Shown here in pieces: positions 23,960-37,183 of a stretch of DNA of 64,000 nucleotides (its first letter is position 1; each line of letters begins with the position of its first letter). A program made the translations under genes and the position numbers. The DNA comes from Helianthus annuus. Taxonomy: Eukaryota > Streptophyta > Magnoliopsida > Asterales > Asteraceae. Under the pieces are notes generated by a model. The model was given only the letters and a program-made list of their open reading frames with translations, did not search any database and was not told the DNA's origin. The DNA lies in contig NC_035443.2 of NCBI RefSeq assembly GCF_002127325.2, positions 123,664,295-123,728,294 of the forward strand. The letters are read 5' to 3'.

Positions 23960-26386
23960 CTAGGTTTTTCCCCGCCGCGCGTTGCGCGGGGAATTCCGTC
24001 ATGAACCAAAAGCCAAACACAAAGACCCCAATTAAACACCCGAAAAAAGACATACCAAAGAAGATAACTTAGATACGGCATTTGTAAACGCGAATGAAAC
24101 ATACCAAAGCCTCATTCAATGTCTTTTTCTCTTCAGTGTGACAATGGTCATGCTGAAAATCAGGCTCAGCCACAACTACAAAACATCCCAAACGTGCATT
24201 AGCCTGTAAGGCTTGAATCAGTCCAAACCTTAAACAGAAAATTAACAGTAAAACAATGAAGAAATGGAACAAAATTACAAAGTTACAGAAAACTTATGAG
24301 CCTACAATACTACAAGAAACAGATTAAAGGACAACAAAATTAATCTTAAAAAAGTGGACTTACTGAGTGTGGAATAGGCTTGGCGGCTTGGGTTGGGTAG
24401 ATCCACGACCCTGACGTTATCTGAACAATCCCTAGCAACTTAAAAGACAAAACGAAAAAGAATAAAACACAGGTTTACAACATCTTATACAAGCATGTTT
24501 TTAATGATGCAGTTACCTAATATTTGCTTGTGTCAAAGTTTTCTTGAAACTTGCAGCAAGCCAATCTACTATTCTCTACATAAATATATAAAATATAAAA
24601 TATAAACGGATTTATAATAATTAGAATAATGATAATAGTAAATAAACACTCATATTGGCTCAAAAAAAATACTAACCATGTCAAAATGGTAACAGTCTAC
24701 CCAACTTCACTCAAACAAAGATGAGACCAATACATAAATCATACTTAAAACAAAGGCTATATGTGAGGCTCAGATCTGGACAAGTTGAACTTTATCATCA
24801 CAGCCTTTTATTATTACACATATAAAAGAACGACTTAATTGTGCCAATAGAGATTTTCCTGTATAATTTGACCACCAAAAACGATTCAATGAGGCTCAGA
24901 TCCATGAATAACTGAACAAAAAATGATGAGCCTGCCATATGGCTGCAAATTTAACTGTTGTAACATGAAAGATTTAATGTTCCTTTCACATAAACAGCCT
25001 GATTGCCCCGCCAAGAAAGGCTATAACAAATTTGTTCCAGATAAACTTAACCTGATCATCATAGCCATTTTACCTAAACCATATAAAGTTTTAAAAATCC
25101 GACACTCGAAGAAATCCTCAATAATCATAGAAAATTAAAGATTATAACAATTTGTTTCCATGAGTAAGAAAGCAGGGGGTATTTAGCAATAATCAGGATG
25201 CACAGTCGTCACATATGGCTGAATCGATCATCAACTAATTCAACTTCATTATCACAGGCCACAACCACTCCCGTAACCATAACATCATCACGAAGACATA
25301 ACTGCAACCTAGGGTTAGATAAAAACTAAAACCATTCGACAAGGGCACCACCGCCACCTAGGGTACCGTAACCGAACCCAACAACGATGGCCGAGAATAG
25401 GGTTTCATCACCACTTACGGCAAGGGCACCACCGCCACCTAGGGTTCCGTAATCGAACCCGGCAACGATGGATGATGATAGCAGAAAGGAAGATATAACT
25501 TAAATCTGAAGAAGAGACAGAGACAACTAACAGTTGAATCGAAGAATGGTTCCGTCATCAGACAGTATCTCCGTCAACGGGATGAAAGCTTTAGCAACCA
25601 CCACTTACGGCATGGGCACCACCGCCACCTAGGGTTCCGTAATCGAACCCGGCAACGATGGCTGATGATAAGTGGCTAAGAAAGGAGTTATCCATAATTT
25701 TGTTTTCATATTCTAGCAGACGTTAATATTCCAGGACCATTAGTTACAGCTCAAAAACCAAAACTTGAACTTGCTGAACTGAAGCCTGAACCGCGGCTGA
25801 CCCGAACTAAAATCTGAGAACTACCTACAATCTGATACACCACTACTCCACCACCTGAAACACCACCAAAACTGAAACTGAACCATACTTGAATCTGACC
25901 CGAGCTCCCGAATCCTGACCCGAGAGCTCCTCCACTGTAGTGAACCCAAAATCAAAGCAAATTGAGACCCGAACATGAACGGAGTAGAACCACTAACCTG
26001 AAACAGCGACCACCGCCACCGCCGTCGTCATCTCTGGCGGCTACAGCCGCCACAGCTGTCGCCGCGGCGGAGCCGAAACCCTTCGCCGTCTCTCTCTTTT
26101 CTGCTCCTTCTCTCCGATCTCCTTCTCGTTCTACTCTCCGGAATAACCGGCCGGAGATCACCTCCAGTCGCCGGATTCGAGAGAGAGGGAAGGAGTGGTT
26201 TTGTGGTGTGGGTATTTGGGTCTTCTTAAAAGAGAGAAATGAAGAAAATGAAGTTATGGTCCATGTTTGTGTGTGTTGGTTGCAGTAGAGATCAAGAGAG
26301 TGTAGCGGTGGTAATGATCGGCACCTACAGGTTGGCAATACCCGGGAACGGGAACTATTCCTAAGAACATACCCAAATTGTATATA
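23960..26386 (-). mobile_element. Helitron-type unit H3 (non-autonomous)
   Basis: 3' end CTAG at 23960-23963 (minus strand), preceded by a long GC hairpin near 23971-23990. About 2.4 kb. It holds three copies of an ACCACCGCCACCTAGGGT block (near 25347, 25427 and 25620) and, at 25990-26200, a GC-rich CT-repeat region resembling a plant gene's 5' UTR or first exon. Open frames on both strands there are compositional. The right limit is inferred from the AAATTGT motif near 26380. Confidence 0.5.
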
Positions 26387-29256
26387 TTGAATAATATATT
26401 GTTTGAAAAAAACAATATTTTGATAAATAGGTTCGTAGTATATATAAAAATATACTTTGGTTTTAAGAGAGTCGAATAAGTAATATATTAAAATATATTT
26501 TACTTCCAAAATCGTTTAACAAATAGTATATTAAATATACTTTGGTTGTCAAATAATAATTTTCAGTAGTATATCAAAAGTATACTTTGGTTTAATTAAT
26601 AACATATCAAAATATGTTTAGGTTGTATGATTAACATATCAAAATATGTTTTTGGTTTACAACTAACATATCAAAATATGTTTTGGTTTTATGAATAACA
26701 TATTAAACTAATGTTTTGGTTATTAACAAAATATATGTTGGCTTGTACAATATCACATATGAGAGCATATCAAACTATACTTTTGGGAGTATAACTAAAT
26801 ATACAAAAATAATGTGATTTGGAATTCATTCAGACCTAGTGCATCAAAATACACCTTTGAGACTATAGAAATACCACAAAGGCAATCCCTATTTTGTTCA
26901 CCAACCGGTCTGGTGAACAAAAATAAGTACTATCCAACAAATTAATCTTATAATCGTTGGAAAAATTAGTGTTTAAACCATAATTAATCATTCAGTTTGT
27001 CAAAAGATAAGTACTAATATATATAATCAATTATACTTTGAAATCATGAACATAACAAATAGGTACACATGCTTCACCCCAAAATATTGAAAACAGGTAA
27101 AGAGGGGACTATATACTCACTTGAGAGTGCTTAGAAGTCTTGAACAACTACCAAGCAAGCTAGTGGAGTCACGGAAATCAAACGGCACCTAATATAGGTA
27201 ACTAGTAAATAAGTCGGACCTAAATTGGAAGATCGGATAGGATGAGGTTTCGTAAACCAAATGAGTGTGGGAACTCATATGATATGGTTTAACAAAGCCT
27301 TCATACTAAAACGAAACCTAAGCTAAGTGCTTACGACCCGTTTAGGTAGCTTACACTACTTTAACGCGTCATTCGCGTAAAACACGTTCGGACCGCCTAA
27401 CTAGTCCTATGACAAGTATTATATGCCCTAACATACTTAATTATGTTGCATAATCAGTTAAATGACAAAATTTTGGGTTACATATGCTTAAATATCAATT
27501 ATGCATAAAAAGGGCATTTTGGTCATTTTCCTAAGGCATATAAACTACCTATCATACAACTACTTAAACAAAGTGACCATAAGGTATAACCTCAGAAGGT
27601 TATTCCCTATACAACTATGATCACTAAATATGTTTCATCGGATCCTAAAGATCAACCAACCGGGTCTAGTTCGTAAGTCTAAGCGGTTGTTTAGACCGCT
27701 TGACTTACGACTCTACATAAGCACTAATCTAAAAATGACGAGCTAAACATGTTTAAAACATGTTTAACAAAGTTTGAAAACAAGTTGGATATCAAAACAA
27801 AGAGTTTTGATACCCAAGAGTAGTTTGGTTACAAAATACGCAAGAACACGCATTTTGGCTGAAACTACGACTCGTCACTACACCTAATCAACGTGGTAAT
27901 CAGTAGGCATAGTCACTAGGGACTATAACCATCGTGATTACGCTCACGTTGCGAAGTTCAAACGAACTTCGTGTTGATCATAAACTGGTCAATGCAGAAA
28001 GTCAAACACAGTTTGACTTTCGGACTCGAAAAGCGATAAAAGAACGAAAGAGGACTTACAAAAGGTCAAAGAATGGAGTCTTGATCCCAAATATTCTCAG
28101 GTATGGAGTGCTAAAGCTCCAACTTAGAGAACTTTCAGAATCAAGGTGTGAGTTGCAAGTGAAGCATGGAGGGGTATTTATAGTTTTCGCACAACCGTTA
28201 GGATCGTTTATCGAAAACCGAGCTTCAATCTCAACACTACACTTGCACCCACTGATTTGGTAAACTAGGGGCACCCAAAACCAGCCCATAGAATCAAGGA
28301 AACCATGTGCAAAACAATGGGAAAGCTGGGTTTTACAAAAAATGAAGTCTGCTGTGCTGGGACTCCTTTACAGACCGTAAGAAGTCCTATACGATCCGTA
28401 AGGACCCTATGTGCTGGCAGAAACTTTCAGCAATTGGCAGAACAGGCCCCTGCATCTCCAAACTTGATTTTTGATGCGTTTTGGCACGTTTAAGCCCCGT
28501 TAACCCCATTTTAAGGCTCTAACATGAAGTTAAAGTATAGGGAACTTGAAATGTGCTCAAAAATATCTCGGATGTCGGTTCGTTTGGTCGTACGGTTGTG
28601 TTGTTCAGTTAATTACGACGGAAGTCATAACGGACGCAAAAACGATCCAAATTAAGCGACGAATGGAATTTTATCATACCAAACACTAAAATAAAATATT
28701 TTAATGCTTACATAAATTTTTGGATGTCCAGATGCATTCATAACGTAAGATATGCGCGAAAATGCAAGCTTATGCACTTTTTGACGCTTTTAGTCCCTGA
28801 ATGACCAAAAAGCTTATTTTTGCACACCGAACCCCTCAAAGCTTATTTCTAAGCTATGTGAAGGATATTTAGGGTATGTTTAACTTATGGTCATGTTTCG
28901 GAATGTTCGTTACAGATAAATCGGCATACTTTCGCAGTTTGTCGAAATTAGTCCCTATAAGCGAATAAACTTGATTTCGCTACACCAAACCCTCCAAAAA
29001 TTATTTCTAAGTTATGTAAAGGTTATTCAAGGTGTGTTAAGCCTATTTCACTATTCCAGAGTGTTTGTTGCATTAAACTAGTTATATTTACGCATCAGTG
29101 CGCGTATAACCTTCCAGAAAGCGATTTAAAGCTTGAAATCGAACAAGAATTGATATGTGTAAACGATACACATGTTTATACAAATTCCCAAGTATGAAAT
29201 ACAATGTTTCATTGGTTTGGTATTTGTTTGATGATTGAAGTGACACAGGTGTCACA

Positions 29257-30608
29257 CTACCCATTCATATGATCTAACAGTTCATTCCTTAGCTAACCAT
29301 ACCATATGTAAACATTTGTAAACATTTTGTAACATGTACTTCACCCCCGAAGTTATAAAACCGAAAACAGTTAAGAGAAAAGGGGGACATGAACTCACAA
29401 TCTTGCGTTCTTCGAATCCAATGTAAACCAAAGCTGCTACTTGTGTGCATGACTACCTACAACGTACTACGGTTTATTAGACGGGCGGGTCGTGCTTTGA
29501 CTTGGTCTTAATTAGTGTCTTTGAGTTACGTTTATTTGTGTCTTCAATATTATTCCAAGTTATATAATTATTTGTTAAAATAATAAATATTTTAACTTAA
29601 ATTATATTTATTAAATTTTGGAATAATTGTTAAGTAATATATTTTAACTTGTCACGTTTGTATATGTAATATTACCCAAGGATGGGTGTATCCATACTCG
29701 TATTCTTAACCTTGTGTATTTTTTCCAAGTGTCGGTGGCATATTCCGGTGTTTAATTATACGTACGAGAATACGTATTTTATTGTGTTTGTTAAGTATTC
29801 TTATACTTAATTTTTGTAGTTATTTTTTCCAGAATAATAACCTTAATAAAAATTCACCAATATATATTGTAAAAATATATATTTTAAGAAAGTTTACATA
29901 TAAAAATTATTTATAATTTTTCCCTTGGCAAAAATATTTATACTTTCATATAAGTCTCAAAAATAATATATTTTCAAGTTTAACTTAGAAAATATATACA
30001 AATCTATTTTTCACCCATAAATAATGTATTCCATGTTTATCTAAGAAAATATAAATTTTCTCCCAAAAATAATATATCTTCTAATATTTTCAAGAAAAAT
30101 ATATATGTTTTCTCTTCCAAAAATAATATATTTTCTCCTTGACAAAAATATGATATTTTTTTGTTGCAATTATAAAAATCACATTTTTGTTTTCTTGGTG
30201 TCCAAAATACCAATTACCAAAATATACTTATGAACTTATTTCCGGAATATTTATGTAAGTTATATTCCTTGATCAATTTCTCCAATATTTTGGGTATAAT
30301 TTGGATATTTATTTCTTGGGAGTTTGGTAATATTTTGTATTGTAATTTCTTGGTATTTTGGTGAGTTATATTATTATAATTCCTAAAATAATATAACTAA
30401 TACACATAATATACAAATAATCACACACATGGTGACATCTAGATATATATTCTCCTAAATACATATTTAGTTACTTTTATTATCAAAAACCAACCTCCAA
30501 TATTTATAATTTTTGTAACAAAAATTATGGCAAACTTTATATGAAAACCCATGGTTAAAATATACTTGTAAATATTTGTTTGAAAATATTTTTCTAAGTG
30601 TTTAATTT
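29257..30608 (-). repeat. E 5' LTR, piece 3
   Basis: AT-rich. The final 650 bases match 830-1450 of E's 3' LTR, with one copy carrying about 26 extra bases near 30215. The block AAAGGGGGACATGAACTCAC (29379) has counterparts in D (27100) and B (34745), showing that all three are related LTRs. It ends in AATTT, the target duplication of A. Confidence 0.8.
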
Positions 30609-31417
30609 TGTTGGGATTGAACCCTACCAGAGGAACAGATAATGTAAAGCCAAAACCTGGTCACAACAGTAGATTCACAATAAGCAGATGTTTACACTAA
30701 GCTCTCCCCTTGACAGTGGTTACCTATCTGCTGATACACTCTAAACACTGCTCAGAAGAACAACTGGTGAACCAAACACTGATAATGCTCTAAAGACTGC
30801 TGAAGACAAACAATGAGCTCTATCTACTGCTGTCTCTTAAATACTGCTGAAGATCCAAGCACTGCTCATTCAAAGACTGATCACCTTTTGAAGAAAGCAC
30901 TAATGGTCAAGTAATCAGTGTTTAGGCTACAACAGTGGAACGTGAACAGTGTTAGACTTGTTTTGTATTGTATTATCTATCAGTTGTTAGACATCAGTAG
31001 TTTTGTATAGATCAGTGTCTACAGGTTGTTAGGCTGTTAGAAGTCACTATCATGGTGACGTCAGCTGAAGTGCATCAGTAGTTTGGTTTGCCTATAAATA
31101 TAACAGTACTCTGTACTGTTACATTTGATTCGTTTTGAGTGAGTTCTTCTCCTCAATTCAATCCTTTCATCTTGTGCAACCAACTCTGAAGTATCAGGCT
31201 GAGGGGGAGTTTAGTCTGTAAGCTTGCATTGTAATCTTTTGCTTTTGATGTAATCTTTCGACTCTATGAAAAAGGAATTGTTTATCAAACTTTATTCTCC
31301 TTTGATTGTGTTTAACAAAGTTTGTATTCATTTCCGCTGCACTGTACTTTATTTCATATACACTAAATGTTCAATTCATATAAACAAGCACAATCATGTC
31401 AGCCTCGGATCCTAACA
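30609..31417 (+). repeat. A 5' LTR
   Basis: Starts TGTTGGGATTGA, ends GGATCCTAACA. TATA box CCTATAAATA at 31091-31100. The first 350 bases contain many ACTGCT, ACTGAT or CTGCTGAAG motifs. Confidence 0.95.
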
Positions 31418-31419
31418 AT

Positions 31420-31431
31420 TGGTATCAGAGC
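31420..31431 (+). other. A primer binding site (tRNA-iMet)
   Basis: TGGTATCAGAGC two bases after the LTR end. Confidence 0.93.
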
Positions 31432-33383
31432 CTGGACAGTCAAATTCGATCTAACAATCAATTTGACATAACAGTTCAGCTCACAATTCATTGATACTGT
31501 GGTTGGTTGTATTCAGTTGAAAAACAGAGTAACAAGTGAATCATGATCAAAATGATTATTCAGAAACTCTGTAAAACAACCAAGATGTCATATGACACAC
31601 AAACTTCACGAAACAAGTGATATCATGCACAAGTCACTCATAGTTTTCAGATCTGAAAAATATCTGTTAAATTATGGGTTCGTTTGATATTTTCAAAATT
31701 GATTTCAACTGTTGTTACGAAATTTGTGATGTTTTTACATTTTACACTAAAGTATGCACCTCTGTTCAGCTAAACCTATGTTCATCTAAACACTAGTTTT
31801 CTGCTAACAAAGAAAGAGGGAATTAAAACTTTAGTCAAAATTCTTATGTGTTCAAAGGCAGGTTGAGAATCCTCAAAAGGACCAAAACAACTTTGTCAAA
31901 ACACATTAAGAAAATAAGGTGTCAAAACTGTCCTAATCATATGTGATGTGAGATCTGGTAATAAAACATGGACAAATGTGGCCAGATTTCTCAAAACATT
32001 ACTTCAAAATGATTCTGGATTAAGTTTCCTCTCAGTGAGTATTTCTATACTTGTGAATGGGAAGGGCAAAAAGGGAAAAATAAACAAATCTCAAAGTGTG
32101 GTTATCTCAAAAACCTTTGAATCCAGAAGGAAAAGAGTATAAGCACAAAACACTTCTGAGGTCAAAATTGGGTAAATAGTGGTCATCATGCAACTGAGTG
32201 CTTTCATCAATCCAGGAATTGTTCAGGTAACTACGGCATCTCCAGTGATTGTCCTTAAAAGAAGAATTTACAATCAATTGACAAGAAAATGACTCCAAAC
32301 AATGGTCAAAATAACTTGATAATGATATGATCATGAACACATTTGTAAAGTTGTCAGATCCTTTTGTTGATTTTCAAAACTTCCTTTAATTTTTCTAAGG
32401 TGTTTTTCTTCTTAATAAAACCAGATATATATTACTTTTTATAATATATTCTGTACTTTTACTCATTTTTTTAGTAAAAGTTCATCTCTAGTCAGGATGT
32501 AATTTACTTGTTTTTGTGTAAAATTACTATCCTAAATCTGGTCAAAAGGAAATGGCACATATATCAAGGTCATGTTAAGCTTAAGTTTGATTATCACAGA
32601 TCATAAATTGATTGCAAATTAATTTCGAACTACTAAGATACTCATGTTCTAGTTCAAGTAATTAGACACAAAATGAGCAGCTCTAGTAGAAATGTTTTCA
32701 TCATCTGGGATGCTAAACCACTGTCTGGAATAATGGACATTTGGCAAAACCTTGAACAAAATTTCTGTAGACAACTGCTGACAATTTAATCTTGATAATG
32801 TACATCTAAAATGTATTTTGTTAAGAATAGCATCTCTGGTTCTCAACAGATGTTGGATAAGACAAAATCAAATTCTACATCTGAACAAGCAGATGCTAAC
32901 ATTATTTGTCAAAGGTTAAAACACTGCTGCACTATCAGTTGTTGCAATAAAAGTCTTCATTCTATTTTCTACCACTGTTGTACCTAAAATGCTGTTGTGT
33001 CTCAACATCTGCTCTCTAAAGTCTGTCCATTACTGATAGTTAACCTCTGCTTTTCAAAAACACTGATGTTTAAAATCATTGTTCCATCCACTGATACACC
33101 CACTGCTTCATTTCATTACCGTTGTAACTACTGATGCCCATCAGTGGTTGACAAAACAACTGTCCTCCATTATTTATCATTCCATCAGGGGTTGGCACGT
33201 TGTCAGTTTTTAGCCGTCAGATCATTATAACCGCTGCCACATCAGCATTCACCTTTTCCCTAAATAAAACCCTGATTATACCCAAACAGGGTTTTACTGT
33301 CGAATTGAATTCCAAACATTCTCTTCACAAAGCAGTTTCCCTCTCAGAACTCCAAAAACCATCTTCGATCTTCTTCATCAAAA
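31432..33383 (+). other. A 5' leader with possible gag remnant and ACTG-motif repeats
   Basis: About 2 kb without an intact frame. At about 32175-32230 a frame reads SGHHATECFHQSRNC, like the second half of a copia gag zinc knuckle, which suggests that a gag once stood here; this is weak. From about 32930 to 33190 the motifs CACTGCT, CACTGATG and CATCAGTGG recur, echoing the LTR. Confidence 0.5.
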
Positions 33384-33813
33384 ATGACGAAACCTAAAAC
33401 GAAATCAAAATCAAAACCATATTCTTCCTCCACTCCATCAGACGCCACTCAAATGGCTGCTGAAACCACAGAGATTCATTACAAATCTCCTCACAACTAT
33501 GTGGGTATACTCACAAAACCTACAACCGACAACACCTTCGACTCCATCCTGGATACCCTATCTGCATCAAAGTACAAAACTTTGATAACAGCTGATGCTC
33601 CCATTTATCTTCAAACCCAGAGAGAGTTCTGGAAGAATGCCACCCTTGAAAAACAAGGAGACATCATCACAGCCATCAACTCCTCGATACAGGGTAAGAA
33701 GGTTCAAATCTCTCCACAATCCATCTCTGAAATCTTTAAACTCGATGATTTGAAAGGAAAAACCTCATTTTCTAAAGAAGAGTTGAAAAAGGATTTCATA
33801 AACAGGGGCTATG
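33384..33813 (+). pseudogene. A long protein, N-terminal part, split by element B
   Basis: Starts at ATG 33384 (MTKPKTKSKSKPYSSS), a basic Ser-rich tail, then a globular-looking part with YVGILTKPTTDNTFDSIL, ADAPIYLQTQREFWKNA and ISEIFKLDDLKGKTSFSKEE. At 33814 it is cut by B. The frame continues from 59112 if B and one target copy are removed. From memory, this pattern (KP-T...F, P-IY...FW, F-L-D, then a GY motif) matches a large family of Asteraceae hypothetical proteins linked with copia elements. Function unknown; no catalytic motif seen. Confidence 0.72.
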
Positions 33814-34999
33814 TGTCACACCCCGAAATATCAGAGCATTGGCGTGACTGGACTGGTATCTTCATTGCACAGCGGAAGCAAATAATCTAAGTCTTTTTTT
33901 AGATATTGAATGCCCACTAAGTACTCGACTCTTCATGGTTCTCCTATTCCAACCGTGCCTTGTCTTAGAAATGCAACCTGAGAAAGAAACATGCGAAAAA
34001 TCAACATAAAGTTGAGCGAGTTCATAGTTTGTTTGTAAAAGATTTGAAATAAATCTCTTTGAATAACCGGTTTTTGTAGTATTGTAGAGAAAACGAATTT
34101 AAAAATCATTTTCTTGTCATGTTGTATGGAAACTTTGAATTGAAAACAAGGTATGTATCTTATATAAATCTAGTGTTCTTGTATGTATCATGTTTTCTTG
34201 TATAAATCAAGTGTTCTTGTATGTATCATGTTGTTAATGGGTTGCAAGGCCATTAACATGTGACACGACATAGGAAGTCACCAAGCCATAGGCATTTTTC
34301 TAGTAGTCGATTCACGACTGAGACACAAAAACACTACTTGGTTCTAGTTGTCAGCAAGAGTGGGGCTGCCCTGACACCCGTTAGATCTAACATTTTGTTC
34401 TGCGGTCTTAGTATGCACACGATTAATGGTGCTTATGTTACCCTATTCGTGACACGATTTCTCGTATCATTCCTCAATTCTTGTATTATTTCTCAATTCA
34501 TGTAACTCTTTGTACTTGTATTTTCCCATAGTTTAGAAAACTAGAATTCGTGTGTATGCGTATTTCAAAAAAAATACGTTTGTTTGAAAAACCGGTATAA
34601 AACATAAGCTTTTCGTAAACCATTTGTGTCAGTTAAAATTAGCTTGTAAAATGGTTTAGAAATATGTAATTCTTGTATGCTTTGCAAAAAGTGCATGTCT
34701 TTCCACCCTGAAAACATTTAGAAAAATGTAAAACCGTAAAAAGGTGGGGTTATGAACTCACCTGAATATTCCTGTGCGAAGCTAGCTATATACGACTTCG
34801 TGATGTCGTTTCCAAGTCTTGACTTGCTAGCGTGCATTCTACAATATTCCTAACACGGAATATTTCATAAGTTTCTAATTAATGCGGTAACAAATCTACG
34901 TGTTACCGAGCTCTACCGAATCGTTAATTGAATGATTCGACTGTGAGTTATGACGGTAAATGAACGACGGTAACTAAACTATGTCGTTTAGGCGTTTTG

Positions 35000-35380
35000 A
35001 AATAAATATAACAACTTACATTTATTTAATAGCGTTTTCGTGTTGATGTCGTTTGAAATAAATACAATAGTTATATTTATTTTATAAAAGAATATGAGTT
35101 GTTTGGCACTTGAAATAAATATATTAAATATATTTATTTTATATAAAAAAATTCGCGTTGTATGGTATTCGAAATAAATATGTAAACTATATTATTTTGT
35201 AAAACGAATACGAGTTGTTTGACGCTTGAAATAAATATATAAAATATATTTATTTTATAAAAGAATTCGCGTTGTATGGTATTTGAAATAAACATGTAAG
35301 CTATATTTATTTTGTAAAACAAATACGAGTTGTTTGGCGCTTGAAATAAATATATAAAATATATATATATATATATATTA
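35000..35380. repeat. AT-rich tandem-like units in B LTR
   Basis: Alternating units GAGTTGTTTGGCGCTTG and GCGTTGTATGGTATT, each followed by AAATAAATAT...ATATTTATTTT, repeat about every 55-60 bases. The sister LTR has the same at 40090-40480. The inverted AAATAAATAT/ATATTTATTT parts would fold as hairpins. Confidence 0.8.
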
Positions 35381-35757
35381 TAGAAGAATTGTCGTTTTCT
35401 ATGTGATAAAGCGTCGCTGAAAGTGATTTACACATTTATATTAGTTCTCATAAAAGTCGCTTTTCAATAAAACATGTTTCACTTTATAATAAGACTCGCT
35501 TTGGTTTTATGGATTTTCTCGAAAAACGGGCAGAGTTTCCTCTATTTTTGGACGCCCCCGACAACCAAGTTGTCGTTATTTTTATCAAACTTCAACAATA
35601 TTCAATCAACATATGCATTTTTCGTAAAAATGACGAATTATAAACTAACGCTAAATTAAATTGGATCGAGCTCGTTCACGTAAGATTAAATCTATATAAA
35701 ACACAAATATTAAACGCGTCATCAATTTTTTTTACCAAGTCTTCACGCCAAAGTGTC

Positions 35758-35895
35758 GAGCCGCCTGACTGAGTTGAGCGGGTCAACTGAGTTGACCGAG
35801 TCAGCTCTTGTTGACTGAGTTGAGGCGAGATGAACCGAGTCGAGCCGAGTTGGACCGAGTTGAACCGAGTCGGACCGAGTCGAGTCCCGAACAAG
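35758..35895. repeat. GACCGAGTYGAG motif array in B LTR
   Basis: About a dozen versions of a 9-11 base unit based on GAGTTGACC/GAGTCGGACC in 140 bases. A second copy is at 47930-48060 in the sister LTR. Confidence 0.8.
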
Positions 35896-36644
35896 CTGCT
35901 GATTCTGGCCGTCTTTGATGAGTTTTGACCCGGTTGCCTTTGTTGACTCGAACCCATACCGAGACTGAACTGAGTCGACTGGAGAGAAACCCGAACACTC
36001 GAACCCGTGACTGGCCAGTTGCTTCTAAACTCATTCTGAACCGAGACCCAAAACATAACTCGAAACAAACAAAAAAAATCAAATCATCATCTGTTTTTTA
36101 GAAGCAAAACAAAACAAGTGTGGGTTTTACCGGAGCTTTCGACGAAGAACAAGCATCGACCACCGGATAAGCGAATCGACCACCGGATAACAGAACCGAC
36201 CGGCGGTCCGAGACTTCGACCGCCAGTTCTCTATCTCTCTCGGTCTCTCTCTCTCGGCTCTGTCTTCCTTCGACGTCTGGCCCCACCGCCGCCGCTCACC
36301 ACCACCCAACAGTGGTGGTGGTCCATCTTGCTACACGAAGAGAGGGGGTGTGTTGTGGGTCTACCGGTGTGGGTGTGGCTCACCGGAGCTCCGATCGGAG
36401 CTACTAACGAGAGAGAGAACAGTGAAGGGGTGTGGGTGTTAAACGAAGAAGCATAGAGGGTGTCGGAGGTGTGAGGCCGGATATTAAGCGTCGCCGGAGC
36501 TCCGCCACCGGCGGCGGCGCCGCCGCGCACCGGCCGGCTCCGCCGGTTGTTCGCCGGAGAGGGAGAGGGAGCGATTGTGGGTGTGCGTGAGTTTGTTGAT
36601 TGTCTGCAACAAGAAAAAAATAAAGGTCAAGTGGGTGTAGCCCA

Positions 36645-36653
36645 CTTTTATAG
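36645..36653 (-). promoter_or_regulatory. TATA box of B LTR promoter
   Basis: CTATAAAAG on the minus strand, followed downstream by a CT/CA-rich stretch and the GC-rich 36120-36560 region, as expected for the transcribed part of the LTR. Its counterpart in the right LTR is 58565-58573. Confidence 0.55.
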
Positions 36654-37183
36654 GCAGTTCATGTGTAATGGGCTTTGGGCTTGGGCCCAAGGCCCACAAG
36701 CCCAGTCCCCACGTTTTGAGTGGCCCGTCATTCCCACGAACCCGCTTTCGCGACCCGAACTCCCCATAGCGTCGTAAAGCATAATTTTTTTATTTAAAAA
36801 ATATTTAAAGTAATGTCGGTTGTCGCGTTTCACGCATTCGTTCGTCGCTTTAAAGAAAATTGCGTAAAATACTACGTTAATCGTTTTAATCCATTTTTCA
36901 ATTCGTTTTCGACTACGCGTATAAAAATTTAATTATGAATCTAAAATATATCGTAAAAATTTTATATTTGTCGGTGTTGTCAGTATTTTGTTCGGTAGTC
37001 CGTTGTCGCGTAATATTCAGCAGATTCCCCATGAATCATCATACGCGCACTGTGTAAACGAATAAACGTTCCTGGGCACTTGAAGGGCCTAAATGAGTTA
37101 ATCTACGTCTTAAACACTATTCATTATCGCATTAATCTCCTGTTAATTACGTAATTAAGAGCCGTAAATTATCGGTTGTCACA

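Larger units (their letters stand above)
20862..29256 (-). mobile_element. D: solo gypsy LTR enlarged by Helitron insertions
   Basis: Begins TGTCACACCCCG and ends AGGTGTCACA on the plus strand, flanked by CTACT (20857-20861) and CTACC (29257-29261), a 5-base target duplication with one mismatch. I see no primer site or purine tract inside, so it looks like a solo LTR. Without the Helitron block it is about 3.3 kb, close to B's LTR. A minus-strand TATA box (CTATAAATACC) lies at 28173-28183. AT-rich imperfect repeats around AACATATCAAAATATGTTT fill 26560-26720. No coding frame is supported. Confidence 0.68.
33814..37183 (-). repeat. B 3' LTR (left), intact reference copy
   Basis: 3370 bases, TGTCACACCCCG to GGTTGTCACA on the plus strand. 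It gives the empty target sites of Copia2 (GTTGTCGTTATTTT near 35570) and G (GTTGTGGGTCTACC near 36353). AT-rich repeat units of about 120 bases, with TTGAAATAAATATATAAAAT and CGCGTTGTATGG, occupy 35000-35370. A GACCGAGT array lies at 35758-35890. The region 36120-36560 is GC-rich. Confidence 0.92.

Noticed and set aside
25952..26509. 185-residue minus frame and 108-residue plus frame as a host gene
   Set aside because: Both come from a low-complexity GC-rich/CT-repeat stretch inside a Helitron-type unit; no recognised domain on either strand.
29257..30608. A separate element starting at the TGTCACAC near 29250
   Set aside because: It is the end of solo LTR D; sequence on both sides of D joins into a continuous E LTR.
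35000..35380. CRISPR-like spaced repeats
   Set aside because: AT-rich degenerate LTR repeats without constant repeat/spacer structure, in a plant genome.
36098..36780. Several overlapping frames in B's LTR (36118-36456 and others)
   Set aside because: GC-rich transcribed LTR part; frames occur on both strands with Arg/Pro-rich composition and are disrupted in the sister LTR.
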